A DNA stretch of 64,000 nt from Membranipora membranacea. Taxonomy: Eukaryota > Bryozoa > Gymnolaemata > Cheilostomatida > Membraniporidae. Location: the NCBI GenBank assembly GCA_914767715.1, contig OU612066.1:39406283-39470282 (forward strand). Direction: 5' to 3'. Numbering within the stretch: position 1 is the stretch's first letter; each line of letters opens with the position of its first letter. Shown piece after piece: positions 23,301-41,190 of this stretch. The position numbers and the translations under genes are program-made. The notes beneath the pieces were generated by a model that ran no database searches, was not told the DNA's origin, and was given only the letters and a program-made list of their open reading frames with translations.

Positions 23301-24247
23301 CGGACACACCGAGGCAGCCACCCCACTGTAATAGCTATGGTCACACAAAGGATTACAAATCACCCAGAGATGTGCGGACAGTAATGAATCAACATGTTTT
23401 GCAATTGGGAATCAAAACACTAAAATAAAGCTGTTTCGCTGTTTTGTGGTAAATGTAAATAAAAGGTGAATAATCATGTAAGAAAACAGATACTTGTTTA
23501 CACAGAATTTAATTGTAGGGAATGTGTAAGTAAATCTAAGTTCAATGATGAGAAGAGAGGACAGAACGGGACTGAGAATGAGTCATCCTCGGCAGCAGGT
23601 GAAGCAGATCCTCTACTAAGGAGATTACATTCTATAGTAAAACATCAAGAGGAGTTACTACATAAACAAAACACCACTGAAGACTGGCACCTTGTCGCTA
23701 TAGTCATAGACAGGTAAGCTCTAGGTGTGTAGGTATGTAACTTAGCTGTGTGTGTTACTTGACTCTGAATGTGTAACTTAGCTGTGTGTGTTACTTGACT
23801 CTGCATGCGTAACTTAGCTGTGTGTGTATTACTTGACTCTGAATGTGTAACTTGGCTGTGTGTGTTACTTGACTCTGAATGTGTTACTTAGCTGTGTGTG
23901 TTACTTGACTCTGAATGTGTAACTTGGCTGTGTGGGTATTACTTGACTCTGAATGTGTAACTTAGCTGTGTGTGTTACTTGACTCTGAATGTGTAACTTG
24001 GCTGTGTGTGTTACTTGACTCTGACTGTGTAAGTGTGAGTTTTGTGAGAATATTACTGAGTTATTGTAGCGTTGATGTATATTGATATTTATTATTGATA
24101 CATCACATTGTTTTACTTATTTACAGGGTTCTCTTCTGGTTTTATCTTATAATGATGATGTCCACGACAGTGGGGTGTCTTATTATCTTTCCTCTCGCTA
24201 AAGATTCTGTAGAAGGAACTGAGAACTCTGGTAACCACCTCTGTTAA
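11375..24247 (+). CDS. Nicotinic acetylcholine receptor subunit, alpha (alpha7-like), 12 exons
   Basis: Exons: 11375-11417, 11694-12064, 14202-14375, 16576-16620, 16845-16954, 19544-19679, 19981-20186, 20497-20690, 20939-21150, 22170-22303, 23519-23713, 24127-24247. All phases agree and give 646 residues. The signal peptide is [14 protein letters not shown] plus following residues. Exon 2 adds about 124 residues not usual before the ligand-binding domain. Visible landmarks: loop D Trp208; WLPD and Tyr246 (loop A); Cys281-x13-Cys295 (Cys-loop, spanning exons 6-7); Trp302 in GTWSYDG (loop B); YPCCEAPY with vicinal Cys345-346 (loop C, hence alpha type); M1 about 365-386; M2 from GEKISLG with Glu393 (-1') and Leu at 9', so cation-selective; M3 about 428-449; M4 about 608-627. 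The 45-bp and 110-bp exons are classical for this family. A plasma-membrane acetylcholine-gated pentamer is inferred. Alternative in-frame donors after exon 2 would give 666, 686 or 706 residues. Confidence 0.95.
11518..11645. repeat. 20-bp repeat in receptor intron 1
   Basis: Six to seven copies of gttttgggtattcagactga end about 50 bp before the acceptor of exon 2. Confidence 0.85.
12005..12300 (+). repeat. 60-bp repeat carrying the exon 2 splice donor, 5 donors
   Basis: The last ~54 bp of exon 2 plus the donor gtgagt are repeated. Donors occur at 12065, 12125, 12185, 12245 and 12295. The first three steps are 60 bp, keeping frame and each adding 20 residues ([15 protein letters not shown] core). 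The last unit is 50 bp, breaks frame and meets a stop at 12266-12268. Unit 4 has one Gln-to-Glu change. The copies are otherwise almost identical, so the expansion looks recent. Confidence 0.95.
12862..12922. repeat. 15-bp repeat (agttctggttagata)
   Basis: Four exact tandem copies in receptor intron 2. Confidence 0.85.
13036..13614. repeat. 34-bp minisatellite in receptor intron 2
   Basis: About 17 copies of a unit containing ccatcacaccc and taccgggttacccgg. Two sub-types alternate (ccctataaca and cttttaccgg). Confidence 0.9.
14490..16168. repeat. 54-bp minisatellite in receptor intron 3, about 30 copies
   Basis: The unit contains tatcttatataataacactc, then ctaccctaccctacccag and a ctaagtctacggccg tail. 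Near the right end (from about 15885) the tail changes to gccgca and ctacc copy number varies. Because 54 is a multiple of 3, exon 3's frame stays open through the array to 15908. Each unit has a long pyrimidine tract ending in cccag, like a 3' splice site. Confidence 0.93.
17000..19540. repeat. 47-bp minisatellite in receptor intron 5, about 54 copies
   Basis: The unit has ctctcactgcaggtaccctg, then tcatgtatcagtatatccct and catagac. It fills the intron almost from exon 5 (ends 16954) to exon 6 (starts 19544). A higher-order duplication of 470 bp (10 units) links the segment from about 18311 to that from about 18781 with about one mismatch. Every unit has a pyrimidine-rich stretch followed by CAG|GTAC. 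Confidence 0.95.
19920..20004 (+). repeat. 30-bp repeat of the exon 7 acceptor region
   Basis: Three copies of an acttgtaRattaaagttt-like block. Two lie in the intron and end in tttgcag (19950) and tttgtag (19980); the third is the true exon 7 start at 19981. Using the upstream acceptor would keep frame but read into TAG at 19978-19980. Confidence 0.85.
20681..20822 (+). repeat. Repeated donor-like motif at start of receptor intron 8
   Basis: Exon 8 ends in attatag|gtaagtac. The same attatag|gt junction recurs at about 20733, 20763 and 20815 with gtatgt, gttaga and gtaagt. Confidence 0.75.
21192..21510. repeat. ~22-bp degenerate repeat in receptor intron 9
   Basis: About 14 degenerate copies of a unit like ttacactgtcagtgtttggg, starting about 40 bp after the donor of exon 9. 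Confidence 0.8.
22301..22640. repeat. Donor-anchored repeat in receptor intron 10
   Basis: From the exon 10 donor onward, a ~24-28 bp unit built on ctcgtaagtaactata plus cttacctaga repeats about 13 times. It contains gtaagt and its complement acttac facing each other, so each unit can fold on itself. Confidence 0.85.
23714..24032. repeat. 34-bp minisatellite in receptor intron 11
   Basis: The unit contains tgtaacttagctgtgtgtg and ttacttgactctgaa, about 8-9 copies. It starts within 25 bp of the exon 11 donor. Confidence 0.88.
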
Positions 24248-25544
24248 AGGTATGAGTAAAACGAGGGGAACGTCCGTAAAACAATCATAAAAAGTGAGTC
24301 AAAGTTAGATAATGCTGTATTATGGCAGATAATCACCCTACGAAAGCCCAATGTGGATATTATTTTATGAGCAACCTGTTCTTCGCCGTCAAAAGAAAAT
24401 TCCAATCTCAGTTTCTTACTCAAACATTCAAGGTTCCAGATCCCGCCCCAATCCACTATAACATTCAGTCACTTGATATCTGGTCTACCTGATCATTAAA
24501 TTTACACCAAGATTGAATTTAATTCTTATACATAGACCTATCTGTCGGAGAGAGATAAAAAAAGAGAAGACGATTTATGAATCTCTGTGCTGAGTAAATG
24601 AGCCATGGCTCAGTCACTATCAGGAATTATCACACAGGGAGAGGAGAGAGAGAGAGAGAGATAATATTACGTCTGGGAAGGAGTGAGATGTATATATATA
24701 TATATATAAATGATCGGTATATATATATTGACTATTTATATAATACACATAGAGGACTAATAGTGTTAGACTGAGAGGCTCAGACTATAGTCTGATTAAT
24801 GGCTAGTAGGTTGAATATGTGGTCAAGTAAACATCTATAAAACATTGAATACTCATACATGTAAATGATTATTTATACTATTTTCTAGTCTTAGTTATAG
24901 CAACAGCAGCATCATATCTATATATATATATATATACTTATAATATGTTATTATACCCAAACTTAAATACCGGCTCACCATTGAGCTTGGATCTGTGTGT
25001 TGCTTCATTCAAACACAAGTATTTGAAGAACACAAGACTGCCAAGCCATATTTGCTGTGATGCTGACACAAATTATACCCAATATACAGTCTATATTATT
25101 TTTTCATCATTCATATTAAACAAATATTTTCAAAGTTTTGTTGAGGTAGAAAGAAGTAAAGGAATTATCTAAATAAAGTATAAATATGATATTGTCATGC
25201 ATATATAAGAAATTACATCGATGCTCACAAATTGTAAAGAAATTTTAGTCAAAGACCTTAGAAGTTATAATCTCCCAAATAAAAGTAGGACAACTTCTTA
25301 ATAACACATTTGGCAAAATTATAATTGATATATACAGGAGATGTTTATTGTTTATGATTACAAATATTAGTGTAATTCTGCATCAAATAAGAATTAGTTA
25401 TAATCCCACAATGATGCAGGATAACATTATCTCTTGTAGTTTATATTAGTTCCGTAAAAAGTCTTTGCACTGATGCCAAAAGATCTTTGAGCAGTACACA
25501 TGCAAGGTGTTCACTATAATAGCGATCACAGAGCAAAACACAAG
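24248..25544. other. Convergent intergenic region with both 3'UTRs
   Basis: This lies between the stop codons of the receptor (+) and the PAL-like gene (-). It has (GA)n at about 24640, TA-rich microsatellites at about 24690 and 24920, and AATAAA at about 25173 on the plus strand and near 25343 on the minus strand as possible poly(A) signals. No further exon was recognised. Confidence 0.5.
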
Positions 25545-32421
<6,877 letters not shown>

Positions 32422-35400
32422 TATTATTATTGTCCCAGAGTGTCTGTGTCCGTTCGGTGTGTCCGGTCTGTGTGTCTGGCTGTGTGTCCGGCGGTGTGTC
32501 CGGCTGCGTTACTGGCGTATATTGTGAGGATCAGTAGATTACAACGAGAGTTGTTCAGATGCCCTGACTGTAACGTTTATAAGTGTAATAGTTTACTGTC
32601 AGCTCAGCCTTATATAAGACCTTTGAGTTACTTTATATAGGACATCATGATTTTATCCAACTGCTAAGACACGCCCATCCAGCCCTCCCACTCATAAAGA
32701 CATAAAAATTTACTTTGTGATCAGAAATAGTAACTATTGATGGATTCTAATAGCTGCAGCACCTGTAATGTATTATTACATGAATCTTCTGATTTGGTAC
32801 ATTTCGGATTGGAGACAATTGAGCAGATTGATCTGTATTTTACAGAGAAATTTAGAAAATTCTTACCTGAAGAGTGATAAAATGGTCTCTATCTCTTCTG
32901 CTCCCTTCAGGTCACAACCTAGATGCAAGCATTGGGCACTATGCCCTATGCTACCCCCAATTTAAGCGCCAATAATAATAGTAATAATAGGAAAAATGAC
33001 ACATACTATTAGTATAACAACCAATCATTCACTTGGTATGTCTCTTGGTGAGTCTGCCTGTTGCCGGGTCGGTCCGATGGCAGGCCTCTCTGTCGGCAGG
33101 TCGGTCTGTGGGCGGGTCAGTCTGTTGACGGGTCGGTCCGGTGGTCTGATGGTCTCTCATCAATCATAATAGGATTTAGATTACTGCTTACTATGAAGTG
33201 ATTTATATAAACGGCCAGGTGTGAGATAATTACTTTCATTTCTAGGTTAACTTTACATTCAAACAATTTCCTAGATTAATTAAGATCCAGCATTGTTTTA
33301 AATTTCAATCGATAAAATATCTTCCATGTTTAAGTGGATGTAACAAAGTTAATTAACAGGCTGTATCTCGGAGGCAGTGTGCTGATCTCACGAATCACTC
33401 GATAGATGATCAGTTATATTAATATATTATATTATAATAAGTCTCAGCTGGTTATATTAGACGCTGCCCGCGCTGCCTGCCCTGACTTCCTTATTCACTT
33501 CTCGATAATACTCCATTATGTGACATCATGATAAAGTTATGACGCTATGACCACAGTTATGACGTCTGATGAGAGAGGTTATTTGATCGGTCATATCTTT
33601 GTCATCAGCGGAAGGTGAAATCACTATGTATGAGTTTGACTTGATGTCCAGTTTAACGCCTGCACTATATATTACTGTGTATCAAAACAGTGTCTGCCAC
33701 TGCCGTCTGTTATAAGACATCAACGATCGACTTTTGTAATATAAGAGAACAATGTCGGCCTGCTGTATTATAATTTATCAATCTACACTCAAACACGTTT
33801 TCGTCTCACTTAATCTGGCGCGTGAGACTATCTGTTGATATCCAGGTCTGCCAACTTATCGCTGCTGGCTGATAATTTACGGTAATTGAACTGTTGACAG
33901 CAGCGGTGATTTTACACCACTAGTTTCTGCTGTCTATTAACTAGGGTTAATTTTTTGGTCTGCAGGGTTAAAATCAATCATATTACATAATAAAAACAAG
34001 CGCATTGTACAATCAAGTGTACTGCACTCAATTTATTCCAGTTAAACTTGAGACCATTGTTTAAAATCTTCTCGTATATAGCAGTGATATCTTAACTCTG
34101 CAGCGTCCCAAGTCTAAATGTATAATACTGTTACTCTGCAGTGACCACAATATTGTCTATATGGAGAATATTATTACTATTGTTAGGTGAAGAACCAGCA
34201 TTGTATATTATTTTATATTTATATTTATCCTCCCCAATCTTATTATGAGGTGGAAAATGCTATAAAATTGGCATTATCTCAGATCTCCTACAAAAGTTAA
34301 AAAACAAGCTTTATCGAATTTGGCAGCAGAGACACAACTTGACAGAAACAGTCATCTGGACTAAAGCTGTATGTGAGCTTAACATATGGGGATACACCCT
34401 GGGTGGCCTGGGTGGCTGTCAGTAAAACAATGACAGTCACATAAAACAATAGATGTGTGCAGAGCACCTGTTATCATCTGTTATATATCTGTCTATAGCT
34501 GCATGCCGCCCTGAAGGTCATGTCAACACCTATAAACTATAACCTCTATTATAAACCTATTTATTTCCTTTTTTTCCCTGTTGATTTTTAAAACAGATAA
34601 ACTGTGCTGGAAGATTTGATTGTTCAGCAAACTGACTAATCCATATCTGAGGATTTTTACCTGAGCACAACCAGGGAATGGACCTAACTGCAGACTTATA
34701 GTTTCGGTTATTAGTATGGTGTGTGAAATGCAAAACTAACATCATTATAGTATCACCTGTATAGCCTCACAGATATAACCTTATATTATCACTTTTATAA
34801 ATTAGCACATTGTTAAAACCACACACACCCACCTATACCTATATGCACACATACATATATAGTATGATCATGAATCATATTGGCTCATGCAGAGAGATAG
34901 AGGGACCCCCATTAAACCCTTTATCTATCATACAAACATATACTGACTATTGTGATGATAGATAAGGCATACTCTAATACGTCATTGACTGATAATTATG
35001 AGTTATCTACACTCCGCAGGAGGGCCACCTGTGACGGCCGATAATGGGAGCCGCATCTGAGGGCCATTTGGAGGGTCACCTAAGGGAACTGCAGCGTCCG
35101 AGTTGCCTGTAAATTCTGAGTAAAATTATCATATATATATATATATATCAAAACAAACACAAAATTAAAACAAACTCAAAATACTAAAAGCTGTTAAGAT
35201 AATTTAGAACGCATGAAGGCCTCTAACGTTTGTGTTGTTAGGGTCATGTGTACTCTCTGTTAGTGATATAGACTCTCCCCATGTGAGGCCTCTAATGTTT
35301 GTGTTGTTAGGGTCATGTGTACTCTCTGTTAGGGTCATGTGCACTCTCTGTTAGTGATATAGACTCTCTCCATGTGAGGTAGTCTGAGCCACCCAGACTT

Positions 35401-35700
35401 TTACCCCCGCCCGACGGTTCCCCCCCCCCCCCCCCCCGGCGGTGAGGTGAGGTAAGCACTCCTGACGTTAGAGTGTGAGCCATGTTAACTATAATCATCA
35501 ACATCATCAATTTGTCCACTCAAGTATCTTTCACTGCAACATATCTCCACACAGGCTGATCAAGAGCAGATTTTATAGGTTTTGGGGTTTAGGAGTATTG
35601 AATTAATTAATTTGCCAAATTACATTTTGCCAATGATATTTTTTTGCCCATATCAATTTTCCAATCTCAATTTGCAAACCACAACTTACAAATCACAGTA
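32422..35700. other. Intergenic, upstream of PAL-like gene
   Basis: A TATATAAG-like sequence near 32612-32640 lies about 200 bp above the PAL-like start codon and could be its TATA element, but this is weak. A degenerate gggtcggtc repeat occurs at 33040-33150 and a C-run at about 35420. No exon with family resemblance was recognised. Confidence 0.4.
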
Positions 35701-35702
35701 TC

Positions 35703-35965
35703 AGAGAGTAAGGATATCCTTACTCTGTGACAGTATCACAGAGTAAGGATATCCTTACTCTGTGACAGTATCACAGAGTAAGGATATCCTTACTCTGTGA
35801 CAGTATCACAGAGTAAGGATATCCTTACTCTGTGACAGTATCACAGAGTAAGGATATCCTTACTCTGTGACAGTATCACAGAGTAAGGATATCCTTACTC
35901 TGTGATACTGTCACAGAGTAAGGATATCCTTACTCTCTGACACTCTGTGACACTCTGTGACACTC
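35703..35965. repeat. Tandem array of perfect palindromes, 35-bp period
   Basis: Seven palindromes centred on gagtaaggatatccttactc are spaced 35 bp apart. The inner copies are perfect over 28 bp (cacagag..ctctgtg). The spacer acagtat is reversed (atactgt) at the last junction. A short cactctgtga repeat follows. Confidence 0.95.
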
Positions 35966-36134
35966 TGTGACAGCATCAAGGGACTTAGTATCATGTTTTT
36001 ACCATATTTTTACTTTATGCACCAGCATCCCAGAACTGTACTGTTTGATTCAGGGGGGGGGGGGGCGTCAGACACTATATAATAATCAGCGCCAGCCTTC
36101 TAACAATACAAGAGGGCATAGTTAGCGGGCCGGT

Positions 36135-36215
36135 GTCCTTCAGATCTGACACACCAGTGACAGGCTACGATCTGACACACCAGTGACAGATCTGACACAC
36201 CAGTGACAGGCTACA
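36135..36215. repeat. ~25-bp repeat (gatctgacacaccagtgaca)
   Basis: Three copies, two followed by ggctac. Confidence 0.8.
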
Positions 36216-36532
36216 TCAAGTCATATTTTGTAATGTGCAGTATATTATAATGATTAATGAACTGTTGATTTATAATTCTCTATGAAATCAAAATTGTTGC
36301 CGAGTTGGGGCACACATTCACTGCATTTCCATGGTAGTTTTGAGGTCGACCTGAGGCTAAGTAGCCTTAGCTTCGAGCTATGGAACTGCCTCCGAGATCG
36401 CCCTGAGCTCCAAGGTCCAACTCGCACATTTCGGCTTGTACTACAGCGAGCTCGCATGTCCGAGCGGTTTGCATTAAAACCCGATGGCCGAAGATTATTT
36501 TGACGTTTTTTTTTCTCAGCTCTAACATGGGA

Positions 36533-37062
36533 ATGCAACCTGCACTGTTTATCAGCGCTCCCAATACAGGAACATCATATATGAATATATAGATAACAAC
36601 AGGATGTCACAAAAAAAATTAATTTAGAACACTTTTGTTGCATGCATGCAGCTTTCAGTCATACAAAAATCTGTAATCTTGAAATTTATAGAAGAATCTG
36701 ATCAAACTTATCAATGCAGGAATAAGTCTGAGTCTAAGTCGTCATTACGGAGTGGGTTACCCCTCTAGTGTACAGGTACAGAGACCCGCGGTACTCAAGC
36801 CGCACCCTATACCGTTGCCCGCTGGAATTCCGGCTACTCTTATTATCGAAGAGGCACAGAGGATCTTTTTACTGCATGTGGGTGTGCAAACACACAGTGG
36901 ACCTCTGATATATATAGTCCCGTTCCGCAAGGACCTGGCTAGGATGAATGGCGGGCCAGTACTAAATCAGAAATGACTGTCGGCGCCAGGAATTGAACCT
37001 GGACCTCACAGATCACAAGTCTGCACCCTTAACCATCAAACCACTCCTGACATCCAATGCAG
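36533..37062 (-). mobile_element. tRNA-headed SINE-like element
   Basis: On the minus strand the segment starts (about 37062) with a tRNA-like head: a TGGTTTGATGGTTAAGGGTG region and a B box GGTTCAATTCC, with an anticodon-like loop CTTGTGA. It is followed by a ~210-bp body and a ~250-bp tail ending at about 36533. The tail is repeated in the opposite orientation at 38315-38556. Acceptor-stem pairing is imperfect, so it is not a functional tRNA gene. Confidence 0.65.
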
Positions 37063-38009
37063 GAATATATCTCTTTATGAAATTTTTATGTTGTTAGAAT
37101 AGGAAAGACATTATTGATAAAACTGTTAGGATCACTCAGGATAAAGGGCAGAATATTTATCTCAACCAGGTTTGAACTATAGGGCGTGATTCGATGCCTT
37201 TCAGTAGAATTCTTAATCAAACCACTGCTTTTGTGTATAATATAAAGCAGTGATGGAAAAGCGCTGCATTGCAAATTTCTCTCTACCATACAATATTGGA
37301 AGCTGAGGGCGAGCAGGGGTAGGGGATGGTGTGACAAATAAGAACACAACTGAGGAAGTTTTGTAAATGATTTTGGTTGGTAAATAATGGATTTGGATAG
37401 ACTGCATCACTCTTGAATTGGTACAAGGCCCGAAATGCATCAAGCCCTGTCCACTGTTGTCGCCTCCAAAATCGTTCCTCGCTATTTTATATGCGGCCTC
37501 TACTTTGATCACAATACAACCCTATGCGACTTGTTTTTTTGTTGTTATCGCATAAATTGGACAGTGTTGATAGTGTTCAATTGCCACATAATAGGTTTGT
37601 TTCATTTTTTCTTGCTCTACTCTAACATTTCCTCCAGCTAGTATGTGATTTGTCACCAAACAATTTTGTGGATTTTTGTGTATAAATTGACAGAATTATT
37701 AACAAAATAATATCACATATTGGGATAATGAGTTTTGGGCATCAAGCTGTGCGCAATTTTTCCCAAGGGAATGAAAAACCACAGGCACTAAATTTATCAT
37801 GGAAGTGTCCCCTCTGTACATCCTTACTATATGTTTATATCCTGTAACTCATAAAACTACATACCTACATTTACATGCATGGTCCAGCATTAAAGTAAAA
37901 AATAACGTCGCATGTTGTGTCTTGATTCCCTGCCATTGAGGTAACATAGATTGCCTGTCATATTTTTTCGTGATCGAACGGTTGCTGCTTTGAAATTACA
38001 GAATGTCAA

Positions 38010-38250
38010 ATTAATGTTGGAATTTGTTATTTGTGGGTTGAAATCACAAGTGTTGTCTCCGTCCGAGGACTGAGAAATATCAGTGCCTTAAGGGCGCGGC
38101 CGCTGTATTCGGCGCCAAGTTGCTCTCAGCACACCTGGGGCGTCATATGAGCCCAGTAGTCAGTAGACCGCAGCGGGATTCAAACCCAGGACCTCCAACG
38201 CTTGCGCGTTAAAGGGCAGGCGCTCTAACCAACTGAGCTACCTCCTACTT
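38010..38250 (-). mobile_element. tRNA-derived SINE
   Basis: On the minus strand it begins near 38248 with taggaggtagctcagttggt (A box) and has B box gggtttgaatcc about 45 bp on. The ~170-bp body shares aggtgtgct, gcggccgcgcc and taaggcact motifs with the element at 48145, so both belong to one family. Confidence 0.8.
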
Positions 38251-38259
38251 TCATTTGAT

Positions 38260-38556
38260 TGTGATTCCCTGTTGTTATCTATATTTTCATGATGTTGGGT
38301 ATGCTGAAAACACCTGTACCTGTACCCTAGAAGGGTAACCCACTCCGCAATGACGACTTAGACTTATTCCTGCATTGATATGTTTGATCAAATTCTTCTG
38401 TAAATTTCAAAGTTACAGATTTTCGAACTGACTGGAAGCTGCATACATGCAACAAAAGTGTTCTAAATTAATCTTTTTTTATTATGACACCCTGTTGTTA
38501 TGTATATTCTTATGATGTTTCTGTATTGGGAGCGCTGATAAACAGTGCGGATTGCA
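38260..38556 (+). mobile_element. 5'-truncated copy of the 36533 SINE tail
   Basis: From about 38315 (cctgtaccctagaagggtaa) to 38556 it is an inverted, roughly 85-90% similar copy of 36533-36783. A second piece of the same tail end lies just before it (38262-38305). Lack of the tRNA head suggests a truncated retroposed copy rather than a DNA-transposon terminal repeat. Confidence 0.7.
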
Positions 38557-38879
38557 CACATAACATCCATTGCACGAATTTGAAGGCAAATCTAACTATG
38601 TCTTCCCAAATTACTATTTGACTAGCAGATTAGTCTGTGGTTTGCATTCAGAACAATGTGACTAGCTCATAATCCAAAGACATGAATTATACCAATTATA
38701 CCTTTGACATGAGTTTAAACTGGTGCCAATATCACATTCCAATTAGGATTATCCCTAATTACATTTGCAATAACATTCACGATTGATTCAAATGAAGATG
38801 TTTTTTTTTTCTAATTTTGCTGCCAATAATTAATATGTGAGTTGAAAAGGTAGCTTGTGGATTCCTAGCAAAAATGGTA

Positions 38880-39290
38880 ATCCAATATCAAGCCTCCAGC
38901 GATGACCTAAAATCTTTCTACGTAGCCAATATTAAGTCTTTAATCGCCAACGCCTGCTCTGCATGGCCCAATCTGCTATCAGACACTGACTAAACAAAAC
39001 TAGAGAGGATCCAGCGCTCTGCTACTCGGATTATGCTGCCATTCTCTGACAACTATGAACAGAGACGACAATCTAGCCATGCCAACCATAAAATTCTCCC
39101 GCTCATGTCTTGCAGCGAACAATCCACTGAAAGAGCCGACAACGATCGTCACTCCATGAACCGTCGTATTAGAATAAATACAAACAGAAAATCCGCTCGT
39201 AGAGCATAAATAGATAAATACAAGCCATCCAAGTGTAGAACCACTAAAAGACAAAAAACTTCTTTGAATTCTACACAAGATTTTTCAACC
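38880..39290 (+). pseudogene. LINE reverse transcriptase 3' fragment
   Basis: The plus-strand frame reads DDLKSFYVANIKSLIANACS, AWPNLLSDTD, an in-frame stop, then TKLERIQRSATRIMLPFSDN. These are the thumb/connection motifs of non-LTR elements (FYxxxIRSxxxYAxPAW..LERIQRSATRII). A C-terminal block resembling PSKCRTTKRQKTSLNSTQDF follows in a shifted frame. Degraded and 5' truncated. Confidence 0.8.
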
Positions 39291-39780
39291 GACGCAGCTC
39301 AGACTCGTTTTTATTTCATTTTCCCACTTATGTGCCATAAATTTGATGCTATCAACCTCTTATAGGATGGATGGATATTAATAATGCAGTAAACAAACTT
39401 TACATTTCAAACTTCAAGACCAAAATTCTGAGCTCAGACTGAACCTGTGCTAGAGAGTGCTTACTTGTGAGCGATTTTTTATCCTGCTCCAATGTATGAT
39501 AGAGTGTAGGGTAATCGCCAAGCAAATATTATTGGATTTGATCCCCTTCAGTCAAATGCTGCCGATTTTTGTTGGGGCATCATTAGTCTGCAGAGTCAAT
39601 GTTGTGTGGTCTCAATTCATGGCAATTGAGGCAACATGGACACCTTTTCAAGTTGGTTGAAAGGGATAATATTGAACAATAGCACATGATAACAATGAGA
39701 GTGTTGATTGTTAGCATTTGCCACAACTGTTATTATATATTGTTGGTACAGCTCTATTTATCCTAACAGTCAATGAAATA

Positions 39781-40220
39781 TATATATACTTTTATTGTCA
39801 TTCTACATCATCTTTAGGAATGTTTTTCATGCAGTGACAGAACAAAAAAGAAAAAACTTAAGCGGAGAGAAAAAGAAAAAATACTCAAGGAACAAGAATT
39901 AATAGGATATAAAGTGCTTTGATAGTTGTTGTTTAAAATGAGTAAGTTTGGTTGCTGAGCGTATCTGAATTGATAAAGAGTTAAAAGTTGTAGTGATTTT
40001 TTGTCTTAATTGATCAGTGTGATAATGTAATAGGTATCTGTCTCTAAAAAAGGTTTTAGAGCTAGCTGGAATAAAGCCTTCCAAAAGAAAGTCAGGTGCA
40101 ATCAAATGCAAAATTTGAACACCAAAAATACAGGTGAAATGACCAGCAAGGAGAGGAATGAATTCTATAGCAAACCCTTGTTCGTCGCAAACAAAATCTG
40201 TAGTCACCATTGTGGTCACA
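39781..40220 (-). pseudogene. LINE C-terminus and 3' tail
   Basis: The minus-strand frame ending at 39899 closes with SLSIQIRSATKLTHFKQQLS, the usual C-terminal block of LINE ORF2 proteins (LPxxIRxxxxLxxFKxxLKxHL). It is followed by a 3' untranslated tail that ends in gacaataaaa and a TA-rich microsatellite. Confidence 0.75.
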
Positions 40221-40542
40221 CAATTTTTTTTAAGAAGGTCTCACATACAAAGCCGCAGAGTAGATCCAGGAAATACAAACAGGCTTTGGCACTTAGTTTC
40301 AGTTTCCCCGAATTGCGTACCACAGAATGCCAAACGGTGCACCACAGAATGCCCAAAAACGCCTTAAAAATCCCCTGTTTTTCTGGCGTTTTGTTGTGCA
40401 CAATTCGAGAAAAACTGGTAGACGCGCCAAAGTCTTCAGAATTTCTTGTATGTACTTTGTAAATTGGGTTGTGTGGTCCTTCTAATCTAACAGCATGTTT
40501 TACGTTATGTGAAATTGATGCAAAATTCATTTGCCTTTGATG

Positions 40543-40650
40543 GTTAAGTTTTTATATCCGCTTAAGTTTTTTCTTTTTTGTTCTGTCACTGCATGAAAAA
40601 CATTCCTAAAGATGATGTAGAATGACAATAAAATGTATATATATATATAT
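40543..40650 (+). mobile_element. Second LINE 3' tail, same family, opposite orientation
   Basis: About 100 bp from ccgcttaagttttttctttt through gatgatgtagaatgacaata to a (TA)n tract is an inverted, near-identical copy of 39781-39872. The 3' ends face outward. Confidence 0.8.
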
Positions 40651-41009
40651 ATGGTCTGTGGTGATCTTGATATATTAGCTATACTGCTGAAAGATGGATT
40701 GTGTATCATTTAAAGGACACTTCAGAGGAAACTAGCAAAAGTTTTCGCTCAAACTTATTTGATCTGTTTTGAATCGTTGCTTAAAATTTCACAAAAATAT
40801 CATTAAATTTCAAAAATCACACACATGACTTGACTTAAAAAGTTGCTTGAGGCTAATCATATCATATTTATATTTATTATCATATCTATAGTCTCTGTTC
40901 TGGCACCAATTTTTGTACACCCTAGTTGGTATTTAATTTTGTGGCTGGGAAATGGGGTTTGACAAAATCTTCATTGGTGGTATGTTCATTAGGGATCACA
41001 GTGAAGTGA

Positions 41010-41190
41010 CAGAGTGACCGGTCCAGAGTGACCAGTCCAGAGTGACCAGTCCAGAGTGACCAGTCCAGAGTGACCGGTCCAGAGTGACCAGTCCAGAGTG
41101 ACCAGTCCAGAGTGACCAGTCCAGAGTGACCAGTCCAGAGTGACCAGTCCAGAGTGACCAGTCCAGAGTGACCAGTCCAGAGTGACAGGT
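41010..41190. repeat. 14-bp repeat (agagtgaccagtcc), about 12 copies
   Basis: Head-to-tail, nearly uniform; two units read ccggtcc. Confidence 0.93.

Noticed and set aside
36254-36564. Overlapping ORFs on both strands in a GC-rich patch
   Set aside because: No family resemblance; composition and position suggest an unclassified repeat remnant rather than a gene.
36970-37062. Functional tRNA gene
   Set aside because: A and B boxes and an anticodon-like loop are present, but acceptor-stem pairing is imperfect and it continues into a SINE body.
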